DNA of 64,000 nt from Siderastrea radians (taxonomy: Eukaryota > Cnidaria > Anthozoa > Scleractinia > Rhizangiidae): positions 34,864,807-34,928,806 of the forward strand of contig OZ024896.1 in the NCBI GenBank assembly GCA_964017195.1. Direction: 5' to 3'. The translations under genes were made by a program, and so were the position numbers. Below, piece by piece: positions 20,036 through 31,190 of this stretch (positions are counted from its first letter, which is position 1; every line of letters starts with the position of its first letter). The notes under the pieces are model-generated. The model did not search any database. It was given only the letters and a program-made list of their open reading frames with translations, and had not been told where the DNA came from.

Positions 20036-23000
20036 GACAAATTTTAAAAGGTTTACATCGATTCTACATTTGTACAGTCCGACCTTTTACTGCCGCAAGT
20101 GTGGCTGAAAACGTCTCTGATCACTATGACCTGTGTTTTTCCAGTATTCTGTTTTAGGTCATTACGAACCATACCATCAGTAAAAGAAGAAAAAAACACC
20201 GCAAAGAAGGAGCAAAACTCTCCTGTATGCTTCCTCTTCGTTCGAACGCAAAAATGGTGCAATACCCAGGTAACCAGGCCAATGAACAGGGTGCACTTCC
20301 GGTTAACTGAGAGACCGGGAAAATATTCGCACTAAGGTATAGACATTCTTCCTCGCATTATTTCACGATGCTGCTTAAAGCATAATTCGCCCCCATGTTA
20401 CAATCTGCTTGTGTGGGGTAAGCGAGCACTTGGTAAAAAACTTCAAGAAAGTTCTTACAAACTTCATAAATTAATAAAATGACATGAACTGCAAGCATTG
20501 GTGACATAAATAAACATTTCTTTAAAGTTGGCTCTACTATACTAAGCACTGAAATTCTCTGTTCTTTAAAACACAATATTTATTTAATTCTATCTTTCAT
20601 TAATTTGTGAATTTAGGGTTTTACCGCTGGGGTGCTGTTTCATCCTAATGTCTTCATAGGACCCAGTCAACTTCTTTCAAGGCTGTGTTTACATTACACC
20701 ATTAGATATCAATATGGTGTGTGAAATCAACCACACTTGAAACGGTTCATGAGACACTAGAACTGAGGCTAAGAGCTTTCATATTTAGGGGTTGATTCAT
20801 CCAAGAACATAGAAAAACCTGGAACACCCTTAAAACATAAATGCTAACAGCAAACTGCTATGTTCTCTGCTGACCCTGGTACTGCACAACCCTTTCACCA
20901 ATGAAAACCAATACAAATGACACCCAGGGAAAGCAGGAAGGGTTGCTTTAGCTTTAATCATTCCCCTCCTGACTGGGAAACAAGACTGTGAAGTGTGGAG
21001 AAGGGAGTAATGGTGGAGGAGGGATTCCTCCACTAGATGAACCATTTCAATCTCAAATGGAGTATACAGTTATAATTGCTCTTTTGGTCTGAAATGAGGA
21101 GAGGGTTCGATTCTGAAAAAGGAGAAAGATTTTGAGGTTACGCTAGGGTTTCCAGTTCTAGGGGGCACAAGTACCCCTACCACAATTACAATTGTAAGGC
21201 ATGCCCCCCCCCCCTCCAACACAAAGAGTACGTGCAACTGTCACTACGAAAACAATAGCAAGAGAAAATAATGCAGATAAATTACATGCAGTTACGTTGT
21301 AAGAAAGAAAATACAATTTTATGGCAAATCTGCAAATTGTCCAGTATGCTCACTACTGGACCACTGCTATTACTTTTACCATGTCCACCCCCACCCCCCA
21401 GGAGTTTAAACCCAGCTTTTGTAGTATGAAGTGACAAGGATCATTATTAACCCTCCCCCTCACCTGAATGAGCTGCTAGTCCACTGCAGGGTTCAGTACT
21501 CCCAGCATAAATTTTAGGAGTGAAATTATATAAAATATCATATACAGCTGAACTGCAGATGAAGGATTTAACAAAAGGAAGATTCTTACAATTACATGTA
21601 TGTTTGCAACATTTTAGCAGTTACGGAAAAAACAAAACTGAAAAAAAGAGGATTGAATGGGATCGACGCCAACGGAACTGCGATAAAAAAATTACTTGTA
21701 CAGTGCTCTACCAAGCTATCAAGCCAACTAAGAGATACAAGTAGCTCCAGCTGTAGGCTTGATGGCTTGCCGAGGAAAAAAATGATGACTGCCCTAGCAG
21801 TCCATAAGAGAAAAAAACAGTCACCACAGATACCATCATTGGTACATTTTTCTTTATTTACAAACAGCTATATCATAAAGTAGCTCACAATTCAAAAAGA
21901 AAAATATTTCAACAGATTAAAGTTATTTATCAAATGACAAAGCTTTGCAAAAACATGCAATTATATCACACTAAGTACCGGTAATTAAAACATTTGGACC
22001 AAAAAAATTGGTACATACTTGCTAACTTTAAGAAAGAATAATATATACCTAAGAGTTATAAAAACCAGGCTATTTGAAAACAACTAATCTAGCCAATTCA
22101 ATACGTCACTCTAAGCTTCTTTAATTATTCTTCAAAATCCATTTGCAAGGTTATAAATACTGCCATCCCAAGACATCAGTTGCCTTGTCTAAATATGACT
22201 TATCGATTTTAAGTATAAATTAAAAAGCTCAATGCACAGTTCAACAATGTAAAGTATTAAACATATTCAACTGGCTTCTTATAGCCTTTAACGTCCTGCA
22301 GTAAGCAGTCCAGGTGACTCAGATATTTCACCTGTCGTGATTCACTTGTGATGAGCATGAAAAGTTTCGTAATATAGACAAGAGTGTTTTAGTGGAAAAT
22401 AGACCACTCGTAAAGTTTATACGAAACTACATTCGAGACTCAAGTAGCATATTTTCCATATCCTCACTAATGAGGATATTAATGACATCATTTCCAGTTT
22501 TTACACTGTTGTTTCTGCAAAAAGTGTGAAAAGAAAATTACACAGTGGGTTGAAGATATCAATTTTGTTTTCCCATGGTAAAAAACAATTTTTTTACCAC
22601 ACGTGTAATATCCTCTGAAAACTCATTGAGCATTTCTCCTGAGGGAAATGGAAACTGCAATGAATATACTGCTCAAATCAAAGCTTGATCACACTATAAG
22701 ATTGCATTCACATACTGAAAACTAGAACCACCCTGAAACAGCACCACATGCAAGTGCTGATCAACAGCTTTCAATTCAATGACAACACATTTTTGGGATT
22801 TTAATCCCAGACTCTAAAAATAACCACAGATTACAGGACTAAAGGTATAAAACTGCAAGGGTAAACCCTTGACTTGCTATAACGTACCAATGGCCTGTCA
22901 ATAATGCTCAAACAAAATCCACACTCCTTAATGAATTTTCAATATTGTAAAAATCCAAAAGTTACCCTAATCCCTTATATTTTTGCAGGGTTTAGTCTCC

Positions 23001-23244
23001 TTCACAATCTTGCAAAAATTGGCCAGCTCTACTTCAACACCTGGACTACTGAGCTACCTAGTATGCACGTAAAAACATTTACTTCCACAAAGTAGAAACA
23101 ATTTGTAGAATAATTTGGTTTTTAAGGCCAAATTGCAACTTCACTTAGTGTTTAAACTAGCCAAACAAATACAAAGCTCCCCTATTAAAAAAATGAAAAA
23201 TCAAAGGCATTAGGGTAACTCAACCAACAGTAATTATTTTACTC
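20036..23244. repeat. Spacer between protease genes B and C (duplicated unit)
   Basis: This is the second copy of the spacer at 13239-16492, with the same order of 5' flank, block R (poly-C tract near 21205), a degraded tRNA-like segment (about 21650-21726) and 3' flank. The high similarity shows that the tandem duplication that made gene B is young. No gene recognised. Confidence 0.85.
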
Positions 23245-25758
23245 TCACTGAAAACAACATTTGGAAGCAGCGAGGTGGCCAGATGGTACAACATTTTCAT
23301 GACTCTCAGACCACTTAATTACCTCAAGCAACTCCTCTTTGCTCTCTTCCTTGTTATTTCTGATAGTTTTCTTGATGAACTCAATCACACAATGCCCTGG
23401 TAATGCATTACTTAAACTAAACTGAGAGTGGGTTTCCAGGGCATCATAGAGTTTTAATGTTAGCAAAAACAGTGGTGTTTGGCAAGGGTCAGGTTTTGGA
23501 AAGTAAAAACTTTCACGACTAAATGATGCATAGTTTATAGCGTCATCTGGAACACTAGACATAGTACAGGTTTGCAATGATTCCCGAATTTTTTCAATTT
23601 TTCTCCTCTCCTCCAAAGTTAAAATCTCTTTAATGTGCTTCTGTGTTGCAACACCCACTACCTTAAGTTGACCATTCACCAGGCATAGTACTGGGCCACC
23701 AGAATTCCCTGGATTAAGGGGACAATTTAAAACTGCCATTGTATGACATAATAAGCATAATTTACTGTAAGTTTCCTCAGAACCAGAAACATAGCCATTC
23801 ACAAAAATTGCTTTTTTGCCTTTATGACTCATAGGATATCCAAAAGAAAAAATTTGCATCCCTGGTAACAGGGGTTGGTCAGACAACTGCAATGGGCATA
23901 CTCCATTTTGCTTAAGGTTAAGGTCTTTGCAATAAAGCAGTGCTAAATCTTTAAGCCCATCATCCTCAATGACCTCACAGTATGAGTTCAACTTACCAAT
24001 GGCTGCATTAGAAATACCGATCTTCTTATTTTTGTCATTTGCTACATCTACAATGACATGCTTATTCGTGACTATAAAGTGGTCATGAATAATAAACCCA
24101 GAACCATGATCAATTTCCATTTCCTTTGTAGCTTTGGCATACTCTGCTTTAATTTCAGCTCTTTCCTTAACAGCTAATTTATTCCTGTATTTAGAGTCAG
24201 GATCTTTCTCATCTAAGTACCTATCACGAAGCTTAGTTTTGGTATCAAAATAATCAATTGCATTCTGTATTTCAAAAATGTCATAAGTTTGTTGGGTTTT
24301 TGGAATCTCACTTTTCTTTTCTTTGGTGGAAAAGATGTCTGTATCCCCTGGTGTCCTGAGAACAGTGCCGGCAAAACAATCTCTTGCTCGACGCTCTGCC
24401 TCGTTCCGTGAATATTTACATAGCCTGCTCTTGGCTCGCTCATACTCCTTTGTGACAGCATCCCTCTGCACTTTAGCTGCCTTCTCTGGTTCTGTCATAT
24501 CAGAGGAATCAGGGCACTTGAGCATCTTTCTTGTTCTGTTATTTTCATTTTCATCAAAATAAAGAAGTCTTCTGTGAATATCAAAGATATCATAAGTTTT
24601 GTTGCTGCATGGCCCGTTGGTTTCATCCTCTTCAGCAGGAAATATCACCTTTTTCTTTGGCAAGGCATCCACAAAGCAATCTCTCACCCTCTTCTCTGCC
24701 TCACTATGAGAATATCTGCACAACCCAAATGTAGCTTTCTCATATTCTTGTTTCACACATAAATTGTTTTCTTCAATTGATTTAGTCAGTTCAACAGATC
24801 CAGGTCCTTCATCTGGGTATTTCTGAAGAAGCTTTTTTTCGTCCAGTTGTTGAAGTGCTTCATGAATATCAAAAATGTTATGAGTTTGATCAACTTTACC
24901 ACTGTTGCCTCTTTTATTGGGAAGTACAGGTGTATCTAGCGGTGCTTGATAATCAAAGAAATTACCATAACAATTCTTCACTCGTTGCTCAGCTTCATCT
25001 CGAGAATATTCTTTTATCACTTTGTCAGTTGTGGAGATGGCTTCTTTTAACTCTCTTTCAACATCATCCCTTTCTGCAGTGTGGTTCTTCCACCATTTAT
25101 TATTATGTGCATCATAATCACCAGTGAGAGATGCGAAAAAGCTTTTTTCATTCCAGTGAACAACAGCATCATGAATATCAACAATATTGTAAGGCTCATT
25201 TGGATCACGCTTTGGTTGAAGAAGCCCAGCATCCCCAGCAAAGCTACCAGCAAAGCAGTCCCGCACTCGGCGCTGTGCAACAAGCCAGGAATATTGGATT
25301 CGTGCATCTGGGTTAGCAGTGGCCTCCTGGCACTCTCTTTCAACGTCAGCTCTTCTCCTGTCAATCAACTCTTTCAATTCATCAGACCCGGGTCCTGCCT
25401 TTGGGTCTTTTTCAACATAAGACATTTTATCAAAGTTAACAAGTGCATCATGGATTTCAATAATGTCACATATTTTCTCTCTGTCTGGCTGCCCGTATTC
25501 ATCCCATTCAGTGGGAAGCATGAGATACTGCAAGAGTTCATGCGGTAACCATGTTCCACGTCCCCACAATAAACCTGGAGGCCAGCCTGCATAACATTTA
25601 TCTAATTTCTCCCAAGCTTCCTTCCAATGATATTTCTTTATGTTTTCTGGTTGTCTTCCGTATATACTGACCTTCACACAAGCATCCAGAGCCTTTCTTC
25701 CCTCGTCACCTAACACATCGCAGTTTGTGTGCATGACTCTGTTTACCACCGATTCCAC
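23245..25758 (-). CDS. Repeat-bearing trypsin-like serine protease with CaaX-type tail, copy C
   Basis: The intact 837-residue frame starts MESVVNRVMHTNCDVLGDEG. The second Met (about 25734) aligns with the starts of copies A and B and is the more likely initiator. The five-repeat organisation is kept (QRRVRDCFAG, EQRVKNCYG, EKRVRDCF, ERRARDCFAG), with the second repeat shortened. The trypsin-like domain keeps TNKHVI, DDGLKDLALLYC and NPGNSGGP, so the triad is complete. The tail ends KCCFQ, again of CaaX form. Divergence from A is spread over the repeats and is much lower in the protease core, as expected if the catalytic part is under stronger constraint. The function is unknown; an intracellular, possibly membrane-anchored protease is inferred. 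Confidence 0.84.
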   Translation of the reverse strand: MESVVNRVMHTNCDVLGDEGRKALDACVKVSIYGRQPENIKKYHWKEAWEKLDKCYAGWPPGLLWGRGTWLPHELLQYLMLPTEWDEYGQPDREKICDIIEIHDALVNFDKMSYVEKDPKAGPGSDELKELIDRRRADVERECQEATANPDARIQYSWLVAQRRVRDCFAGSFAGDAGLLQPKRDPNEPYNIVDIHDAVVHWNEKSFFASLTGDYDAHNNKWWKNHTAERDDVERELKEAISTTDKVIKEYSRDEAEQRVKNCYGNFFDYQAPLDTPVLPNKRGNSGKVDQTHNIFDIHEALQQLDEKKLLQKYPDEGPGSVELTKSIEENNLCVKQEYEKATFGLCRYSHSEAEKRVRDCFVDALPKKKVIFPAEEDETNGPCSNKTYDIFDIHRRLLYFDENENNRTRKMLKCPDSSDMTEPEKAAKVQRDAVTKEYERAKSRLCKYSRNEAERRARDCFAGTVLRTPGDTDIFSTKEKKSEIPKTQQTYDIFEIQNAIDYFDTKTKLRDRYLDEKDPDSKYRNKLAVKERAEIKAEYAKATKEMEIDHGSGFIIHDHFIVTNKHVIVDVANDKNKKIGISNAAIGKLNSYCEVIEDDGLKDLALLYCKDLNLKQNGVCPLQLSDQPLLPGMQIFSFGYPMSHKGKKAIFVNGYVSGSEETYSKLCLLCHTMAVLNCPLNPGNSGGPVLCLVNGQLKVVGVATQKHIKEILTLEERRKIEKIRESLQTCTMSSVPDDAINYASFSRESFYFPKPDPCQTPLFLLTLKLYDALETHSQFSLSNALPGHCVIEFIKKTIRNNKEESKEELLEVIKWSESHENVVPSGHLAASKCCFQ

Positions 25759-25985
25759 ATTCGTACACGTCTGACCTTTTGCTGCAGTGAAGTGTGGCTG
25801 AATAGATCTTTAACCGTTCTGATCCATGTTGTTACAGTATTCTGTTTAAGATCATCATAAGATCATATTAAATGGACTAATATCTTGACGGAAACAAGGA
25901 AACAAGTCTAAGACGGCCACTACGAGAACCTACAGCTTGGTAACCACGCGTTGAAAGGCACTCTCTGAAGGGCAGTGATGAACTT
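25759..25985. other. Upstream region of protease gene C
   Basis: It is weakly homologous to the 5' flanks of genes A and B (shared GACCTTTT, AAGTGTGGCTGAA and CAGTATTCTGTTT), so the promoter and 5' untranslated region probably lie in the first 150 bases. No TATA box or other element could be named. Confidence 0.4.
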
Positions 25986-26115
25986 GGGTGGAGGGGAGAG
26001 GAACAGGCAGTGAAATATCTTATCTCCCTATTTTTAAACTCATTTTTCTCCCTCCTCCCTAATTTTTTTGGCCGTTTCTCCCTCCTCCCTGTTTTTTCAC
26101 CTTTCTCCCTGATTA
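25985..26115. repeat. CTCCCTCCTCCCT-rich repeat, left member
   Basis: GAGGGGAGAGGAAC near 25990 is followed by repeated TTTCTCCCTCCTCCCT motifs. A similar stretch at 28248-28376 ends with the reverse complement GTTCCTCTCCCCTC. The two may be the edges of one 2.4-kb insertion, but the inner motifs are in direct orientation, so this is uncertain. Confidence 0.4.
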
Positions 26116-26716
26116 TGCTTTAACGGGTTTATATGACGTGACACGAAACTGCAGTTTAAATTCCTTCCAATATTGTCACTTTACTAAAGAACTTTGTGCT
26201 CTTCAAATACCTACAAACTACTAGACTTACCATGTAGTAACAGGGTACCTATGAATGATGTACACTATCTTTGTGATTTTGCCAAACTAATAGGCTCTTT
26301 TCCTCATCTCAAGCGACATTATAGTCCTCATGATCCCTTATGAGTTCCTCTCATATCTTCTTGTTTCTCTATTGTATGGCATTTGATGTCTTGCCTTACT
26401 CTTACTCTCAGTTTTTATCTATAACCACACAGTTCTCACTGGATATAGCAAAGCCAGAATTTCCTTTAATATATTTCATGATCAAATTAAGTCTGTAAAC
26501 AAAGATGTTCTTTTTAAAGAAAGTCATGACACAGGCAGTCGAACCCACCTGCTGCTACGCGTAAGTGTGGGCATGTTACACTCTCAGTTCGTCGTCACTG
26601 TCACTATCGCTATTATTCAAAGCACCTTCAACTTCGCTTTCCTGAGGAACAAGTTCGCTGATATCCAACATCCCAAAGATTTGGTCAGTAAATTTGATGA
26701 TTTTCTAGTACCTTAA

Positions 26717-27328
26717 GGACGGTGCCCCTTTTGTTACTGCGCATACGTCCTGTGCATCTCGGGTCTGGGGTGCGTTTCTCGAAAGCCCCGAAAAGCCATT
26801 TCTAAAAACATGATCAACTCATTCTATAAAGCTGTTATTTTAACATGTCTTCGAGGTAAGAAATGTATAACTAATAGGGGAAGTTTGATGCTTAGAAAGT
26901 TCTTTATTTACAGGATACAGAGTAACTTATCGTGCCCAAAATCGACCCGAAAAGTCTCGGGGCTTTCGAGAAACGCACACCTCGGGTCCGAGATATTCGG
27001 GTTTCTTAAGGAATTTGCCTACTGATACAACGGTATTGTTGCGCGGTTTATGACTATCGGGAAAAAGCAGATCTTAGCAAGGGCTATCAGAATCGTAAAA
27101 GAAAATTTAGGGTAACCGTGCATTTTTCAGAGATATTTGGAAAGAAAATGCCGTACATTCTTTTTATTTTAAAGCTTTTTTTAGAATTATGATTGCTTAG
27201 TTATTTCTGAAAAATGCGAGGTTACCCACATTTTTCTTTTTAGATTCCAATAATCCTTACTAAGATCTGCTTTTCCCCCCATAGTCATAACCTTTGCAAA
27301 AATACCTCTGTATTAGGACCCACCGTCC
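26717..27328. mobile_element. 612-bp element flanked by TTAA
   Basis: The ends GGACGGTG and CACCGTCC are inverted repeats, each adjacent to TTAA (26713-26716 and 27329-27332), the target preferred by piggyBac-type and Kolobok-type transposons. Longer inner arms containing GCAGATCTTAGCAAGGGCTA and its complement near 27265 make it a foldback. A partial relative lies at 30883-31190. No transposase. Confidence 0.65.
26757..26999. mobile_element. Nested 240-bp palindrome inside the TTAA element
   Basis: Arms of about 42 bp (26757-26799 and 26950-26999) are inverted repeats sharing GGCTTTCGAGAAACGCAC in one orientation. The segment is absent from the partial relative at 30883-31190, which supports nested insertion. 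The 71-residue frame at 26810-27025 is not a credible gene. Confidence 0.5.
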
Positions 27329-27332
27329 TTAA

Positions 27333-28247
27333 GAAGATTTGCCTTCATCGCAACTTTTTTGTTTGTGGCTGAACTAGAAATGTTTATTGGTTCTTGATGA
27401 GCGTTACAATGTTAGGATTTGTACCGCATTAACGGGTCAAGATAACGCGGCATCAACCAGTACATGAAGTCCATAAAATTTTGTAAGTACGATTACATTG
27501 TCAGTTTAGTTTCATAGTTTTCTGACTTTCCTTCCTACAAATTATTCTTATTAAGCAATTTGCAGTAGAAATATTTTTGCACAAAAAGACTTCGGAGTTT
27601 AACATGACACAGTGCAAGAGGGAAGTCCAGAACATGTCAATGATTGAGTGACAGTCAAATAACTGTAAAAGATCACAAAATGGAGCCGTTATCGATGACA
27701 TGAATGCCGAAAGTGCGATTCCACGGTCTATAATAAAATACTTCTTAAGATTAAGTTGCTGTATTGTTTCACATTTCTGGGAACCTAATGGAAGCACTGA
27801 ATCAGAAAGCACTACTCGTTTTATTGGTGACGCCTAAACAGACCTAAACACATGAAGTGCACAGAAAAGACAGAAAACTAGAAAGGCAAAACATTTCGTA
27901 CTCACCATGGCCTTGCCCCTGACCTAACATAACTAACTCAAGGTCTCACGATTTTCCGATTTGGCCTCTAAATCTCACGGTCAATCAGAATATCTTGAAA
28001 TGGCCAAACAATGAAGCGAGAAATTCTCTAGTGACCTCTAGTAGCATGAAGCGCGAAAAATAACAAGAGACCATTCAAAATATCCCAAACACCTGAACCT
28101 GAGCTTACGGGCTCAAAATAGTCTTGGGTACCCAGGATCTACCCAGTCTTCTCTCGACATAATTGTTTAGTGGGGAACAGATCCGTACAGTTTCTTATAT
28201 TAGGATCTATTAAGGCTTTAAAGACTCATGTCACGTTTTTTTAAGAC
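27333..28247. other. No recognised feature
   Basis: No gene or repeat was recognised. The 103-residue frame at 27501-27812 (minus) has no motif I know and is probably chance. Confidence 0.5.
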
Positions 28248-28376
28248 ATTCTCCCTTCTCCCTTTTCATGCTGGTTCTCCCGCCTCTCTATTTTTTTGCT
28301 TCCTTTCTCCTTCCTCCCTATTTTTTGGGGGCCATTTCTCCCTCCTCCCGAAACCGTTCCTCTCCCCTCTGGGTGA
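28248..28376. repeat. CTCCCTCCTCCCT-rich repeat, right member
   Basis: This pyrimidine-rich stretch with CTCCTTCCTCCCTATTTTTT and TTTCTCCCTCCTCCC ends GTTCCTCTCCCCTCTGGGTG. It is the counterpart of 25985-26115. Confidence 0.4.
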
Positions 28377-29157
28377 AGGGTGGTAAAGGGGGGGTCTCAA
28401 TCACGAATCACGGGCCCATTTTCATTCAAATCACGAATCACCCACGTTTTTGAACCATTTCACGAATCACGTATTTAACATACACCATTGCACAAAAATT
28501 ATCACTAATTGGCTAATCAATTTGCTTTGCGTTTAGTTTTCAATAACGGGAGATACAAGTACGAAAAAAAGGCCTTAAACCTTTGCTAGACGCAATGTCA
28601 GTGAGACCTGTAAACTGAATTAAAATTAATGCTGCTTGAAAGTGCACAACTCTTCATGATCCCTTTCGGATAGCGGAACATTAAACTTTTGTTTATGCAG
28701 TGCCTGGTTGGAGGTTTGTCTAGACTCCGTTGCCAGGAAGAATGGCACCAGAACTCTAACTGTTTTAGCCATAATGTTGTCGCACTTCAATCGTACTCGC
28801 TGAGCTCTGAACAGAGGTCTGAAGACAGGTAGACATGTGTAGAGTTAATGAGTTAATGTCTGACTTATGGCATGTTACAGATGAAACGGATCAACAACGT
28901 TCATCACGTCTATTTATTTATTTATTGTTGTACTTGCTCACTATTGTAATTAGATTTATTTAATTAGTAACTAATTTAGTTTCCCTTTTCACGAATATTT
29001 CCGGACGCAATCACGAATCACGGTCTTTAAAATAATGAGATCACGTGACACGCTAAACCGCAAATTCATGAATCACGGCAATATTTGAGCTGCTTTCACG
29101 TGTCACGCGCTAATTTTTGCTCAAATCACGTGTCACGCATAAACCCTTTACCACCCT
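28377..29157. mobile_element. 781-bp element with AATCACG subterminal repeats
   Basis: The 14-bp inverted ends are AGGGTGGTAAAGGG and CCCTTTACCACCCT. Close to both ends lie many copies of AATCACGAATCACG or the related ATCACGTGTCACG. No protein is encoded. Target duplication was not resolved, as the left end abuts another repeat. Confidence 0.6.
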
Positions 29158-29201
29158 GTTAAGAAGAATTACGGTATGCTAGGACTGATACTTTCAAGTT
29201 T

Positions 29202-29322
29202 AGCTTTTTTAATAGGATTGTTGATATGTGTAATGTGTTACCACTGTCAGTTCGTCAAGCATCAAGTGTTTCTAGTTTCAAGAAGGGAGTAAGAGACTTC
29301 TTATCTTCGAGAAGTGAGTAGT
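29202..29322 (+). pseudogene. LINE ORF2 C-terminal fragment (CR1/L2-like)
   Basis: The 40-codon frame FFNRIVDMCNVLPLSVRQ continues with SSVSSFKKGVRDFL and a stop. This is the typical end of CR1/L2/Rex-type LINE reverse transcriptase proteins (an N-x-LP motif followed by SS-F-K). It is the 3' stub of a strongly 5'-truncated insertion. The upstream boundary is unclear because the sequence begins right after another repeat. Confidence 0.65.
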
Positions 29323-29540
29323 TATTACTATATTTTTTGTCAATATTGATATTTTACAATTTTTTTCTTCATGTCTTTTTTTCATCTTTTAAGGTGGTCT
29401 GCTTTGTATGGGGTGTATGACTATTTTGCTGACCGTCCTTATGACACACACTGTATTTTATCTGGAGTCTCTTTTTTTACCGTTTCATGCCATAAATTTG
29501 TAATAAAGTAAAGTATGAAATAGTTTCCGAGAAACTGAGA

Positions 29541-29632
29541 GCTGACTTCCGGTCAAGGGTCCTCGTGCCCAGTCGCAAGCGGCTAAGAGGGCCAAGCGGC
29601 TCTGGGGACGAGAATGATCGACTTCCGGTGAG
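29541..29632. repeat. Dispersed palindromic repeat (CTCGTCCCCAGAGC family)
   Basis: The repeat contains AGCGGCTCTGGGGACGAGAATG and GGGTCCTCGTGCCCAGTCGC. A related copy lies at 36795-36885, and the 71-bp mini-element at 1833-1903 shares the end CATTCTCG(T/A)CCCCAGAGC. It is non-coding. Confidence 0.55.
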
Positions 29633-29639
29633 CTGAATA

Positions 29640-30756
29640 GAAGCTGTATTTGCAGAGAATGCATGGAGATGAAATGTACAAAACCTGTACAAAGCACGAA
29701 CAGAGCCGTTATTTTTTGTTCAGAGTCCTTTTTTGTGACATTCTTCCTAGTATTCTTGTTTCTATTTTCGGTGTGGCTGTGCAGAGCAGGTGGGGTCTTC
29801 TCGTCAAAAAGTTAAGAATTCAAATTCTACTTGAGGACACTACTGAACTGACTGATTGATATTAAGCAGAACATTACACTCTGCAGAATGTCACCCAGGG
29901 ATAATACCCAGGGTCTTCCTTTTGAAATAATGCTGCAGTCGATGTAGCAAACACAGGCGGAAATACAATGGTTGCATCAGCACACTTTTGGAGGGCCTGT
30001 GGTGCTGTATACAAAATACTCGCGGGCAACGATGACCTTTACAGGCGGCGAAAATCACCGGTTGCCCGCCAAAAAGGAAAACCCTGAATACCGGTAGTAG
30101 TTCACCACCCAGGTCTAATAGTATACATGGATACTGGCAGATTTAGGATACAGAAACTCCTCTTCATGATCTCATGATTTACTATGACAAACATACCAAA
30201 TTGTCGCGGGGAGATGGCGGGAGGTGGGGTGGGGGGGGGGGGGTAGTAATGGACTGACATCTCATTCAGGGGGAATAGTGATACTTCTAGTTAATCCTTC
30301 ATGTTATAGAAACCAGGGAAAAACATTGACAATGTAGGTTGGCCATTAAACCCAGTGTGCTGGCTTTACTTTCATTGATGAAGCAGGATAATTTAGAGTT
30401 ATTACAGCAATTCCACGAGTGCTTGTTGGGTGTGAGGCAATTTATTAATAACTGAAAAGGCACTGAGTGGGTTATAATCACCTCACTTTCAAAGGAAAAC
30501 TAAGTGGAATTATTGTTCTATGAAATTCTCAACCTCAGTAACTTTGCTGGTTTCTTCCCAGATTTTTGGACCAAACTTTAGGCTAGCAGCAAAACCTTTT
30601 GAATGCTTCGGCTCTTGAAGTGGCATTGCATCTGATAATTTGCCTTTTAAGGCAAAATGCAGGGCTATCTTGCTGATAACCTGTCTGCTGAACCAACCTG
30701 AAAGCTAAAAATGCAAATTTTAAAGCCTGAGAATTGAATAAATTGTGATAACTTAC
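29640..30756. other. No recognised gene; intron-like
   Basis: It contains a poly-G tract near 30228-30243. The small frames lack recognisable motifs. Given the exon at 30757-30846 on the minus strand, this stretch would be the beginning of its downstream intron. Confidence 0.45.
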
Positions 30757-30846
30757 TTTCAAGACTGCAGCTGTAGTCTCAACAACTGGCTGCGAACTCA
30801 GTTTTGGATCTTGTAATACATCATGACTGCTCTTCATATTCAGTGT
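30757..30846 (-). CDS. CWC27-like exon (NMKSSHDVLQDPKLSSQPVV)
   Basis: The 90-bp phase-0 exon runs from a GTTTCCAG acceptor to the donor GAAA|GTAAGTT. It encodes TLNMKSSHDVLQDPKLSS followed by QPVVETTAAVLK. As I recall human CWC27, the segment KSSHDLL-x-DP-x-LSS-x-PVVE lies just before its acidic region, a close match that anchors the identification of all the small exons here. CWC27 is a spliceosome-associated protein with an N-terminal cyclophilin-like domain; that domain is not in the window. The next exon by order and phase on this strand is 4192-4245. The exon before it was not found up to 39 kb. Confidence 0.72.
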
Positions 30847-30882
30847 CTGGAAACCAGTGATAACAGAAAACTACCCAGTTAA

Positions 30883-31190
30883 GGATGGTGCCTCCTGATA
30901 CAGATGTATTTTTGCAAAGGTTATGACTATGGGGAAGAAAGTAGATCTTAGCAAGGGTTATTGGAATCCAAAAAGAAAAATGTGGGTAGCCACGCATTTT
31001 TCAGAGATAATCAAGCAACCATAAACCTAAAAAAGCATTAAAATACAAAGAATGTATGGCAATTTCTTTCCAAATTTTAACTTAATTTCTCTGAAAAATG
31101 TATGATTCCCCTCTATTTTCTTTTTGGATTCTGATAGCCCTCACTAAGATCTGCTTTTTCCACATAGTCATAAACCGCGCAAAAATATAA
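30883..31190. mobile_element. Partial relative of the TTAA-flanked foldback element
   Basis: TTAA (30879-30882) is followed by GGATGGTGCCTCCTGATAC and the inner arms AGATCTTAGCAAGGGTTATTGG and their complement near 31140. The right terminus is missing. It lies just upstream of the CWC27-like exon at 30757-30846. Confidence 0.55.
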
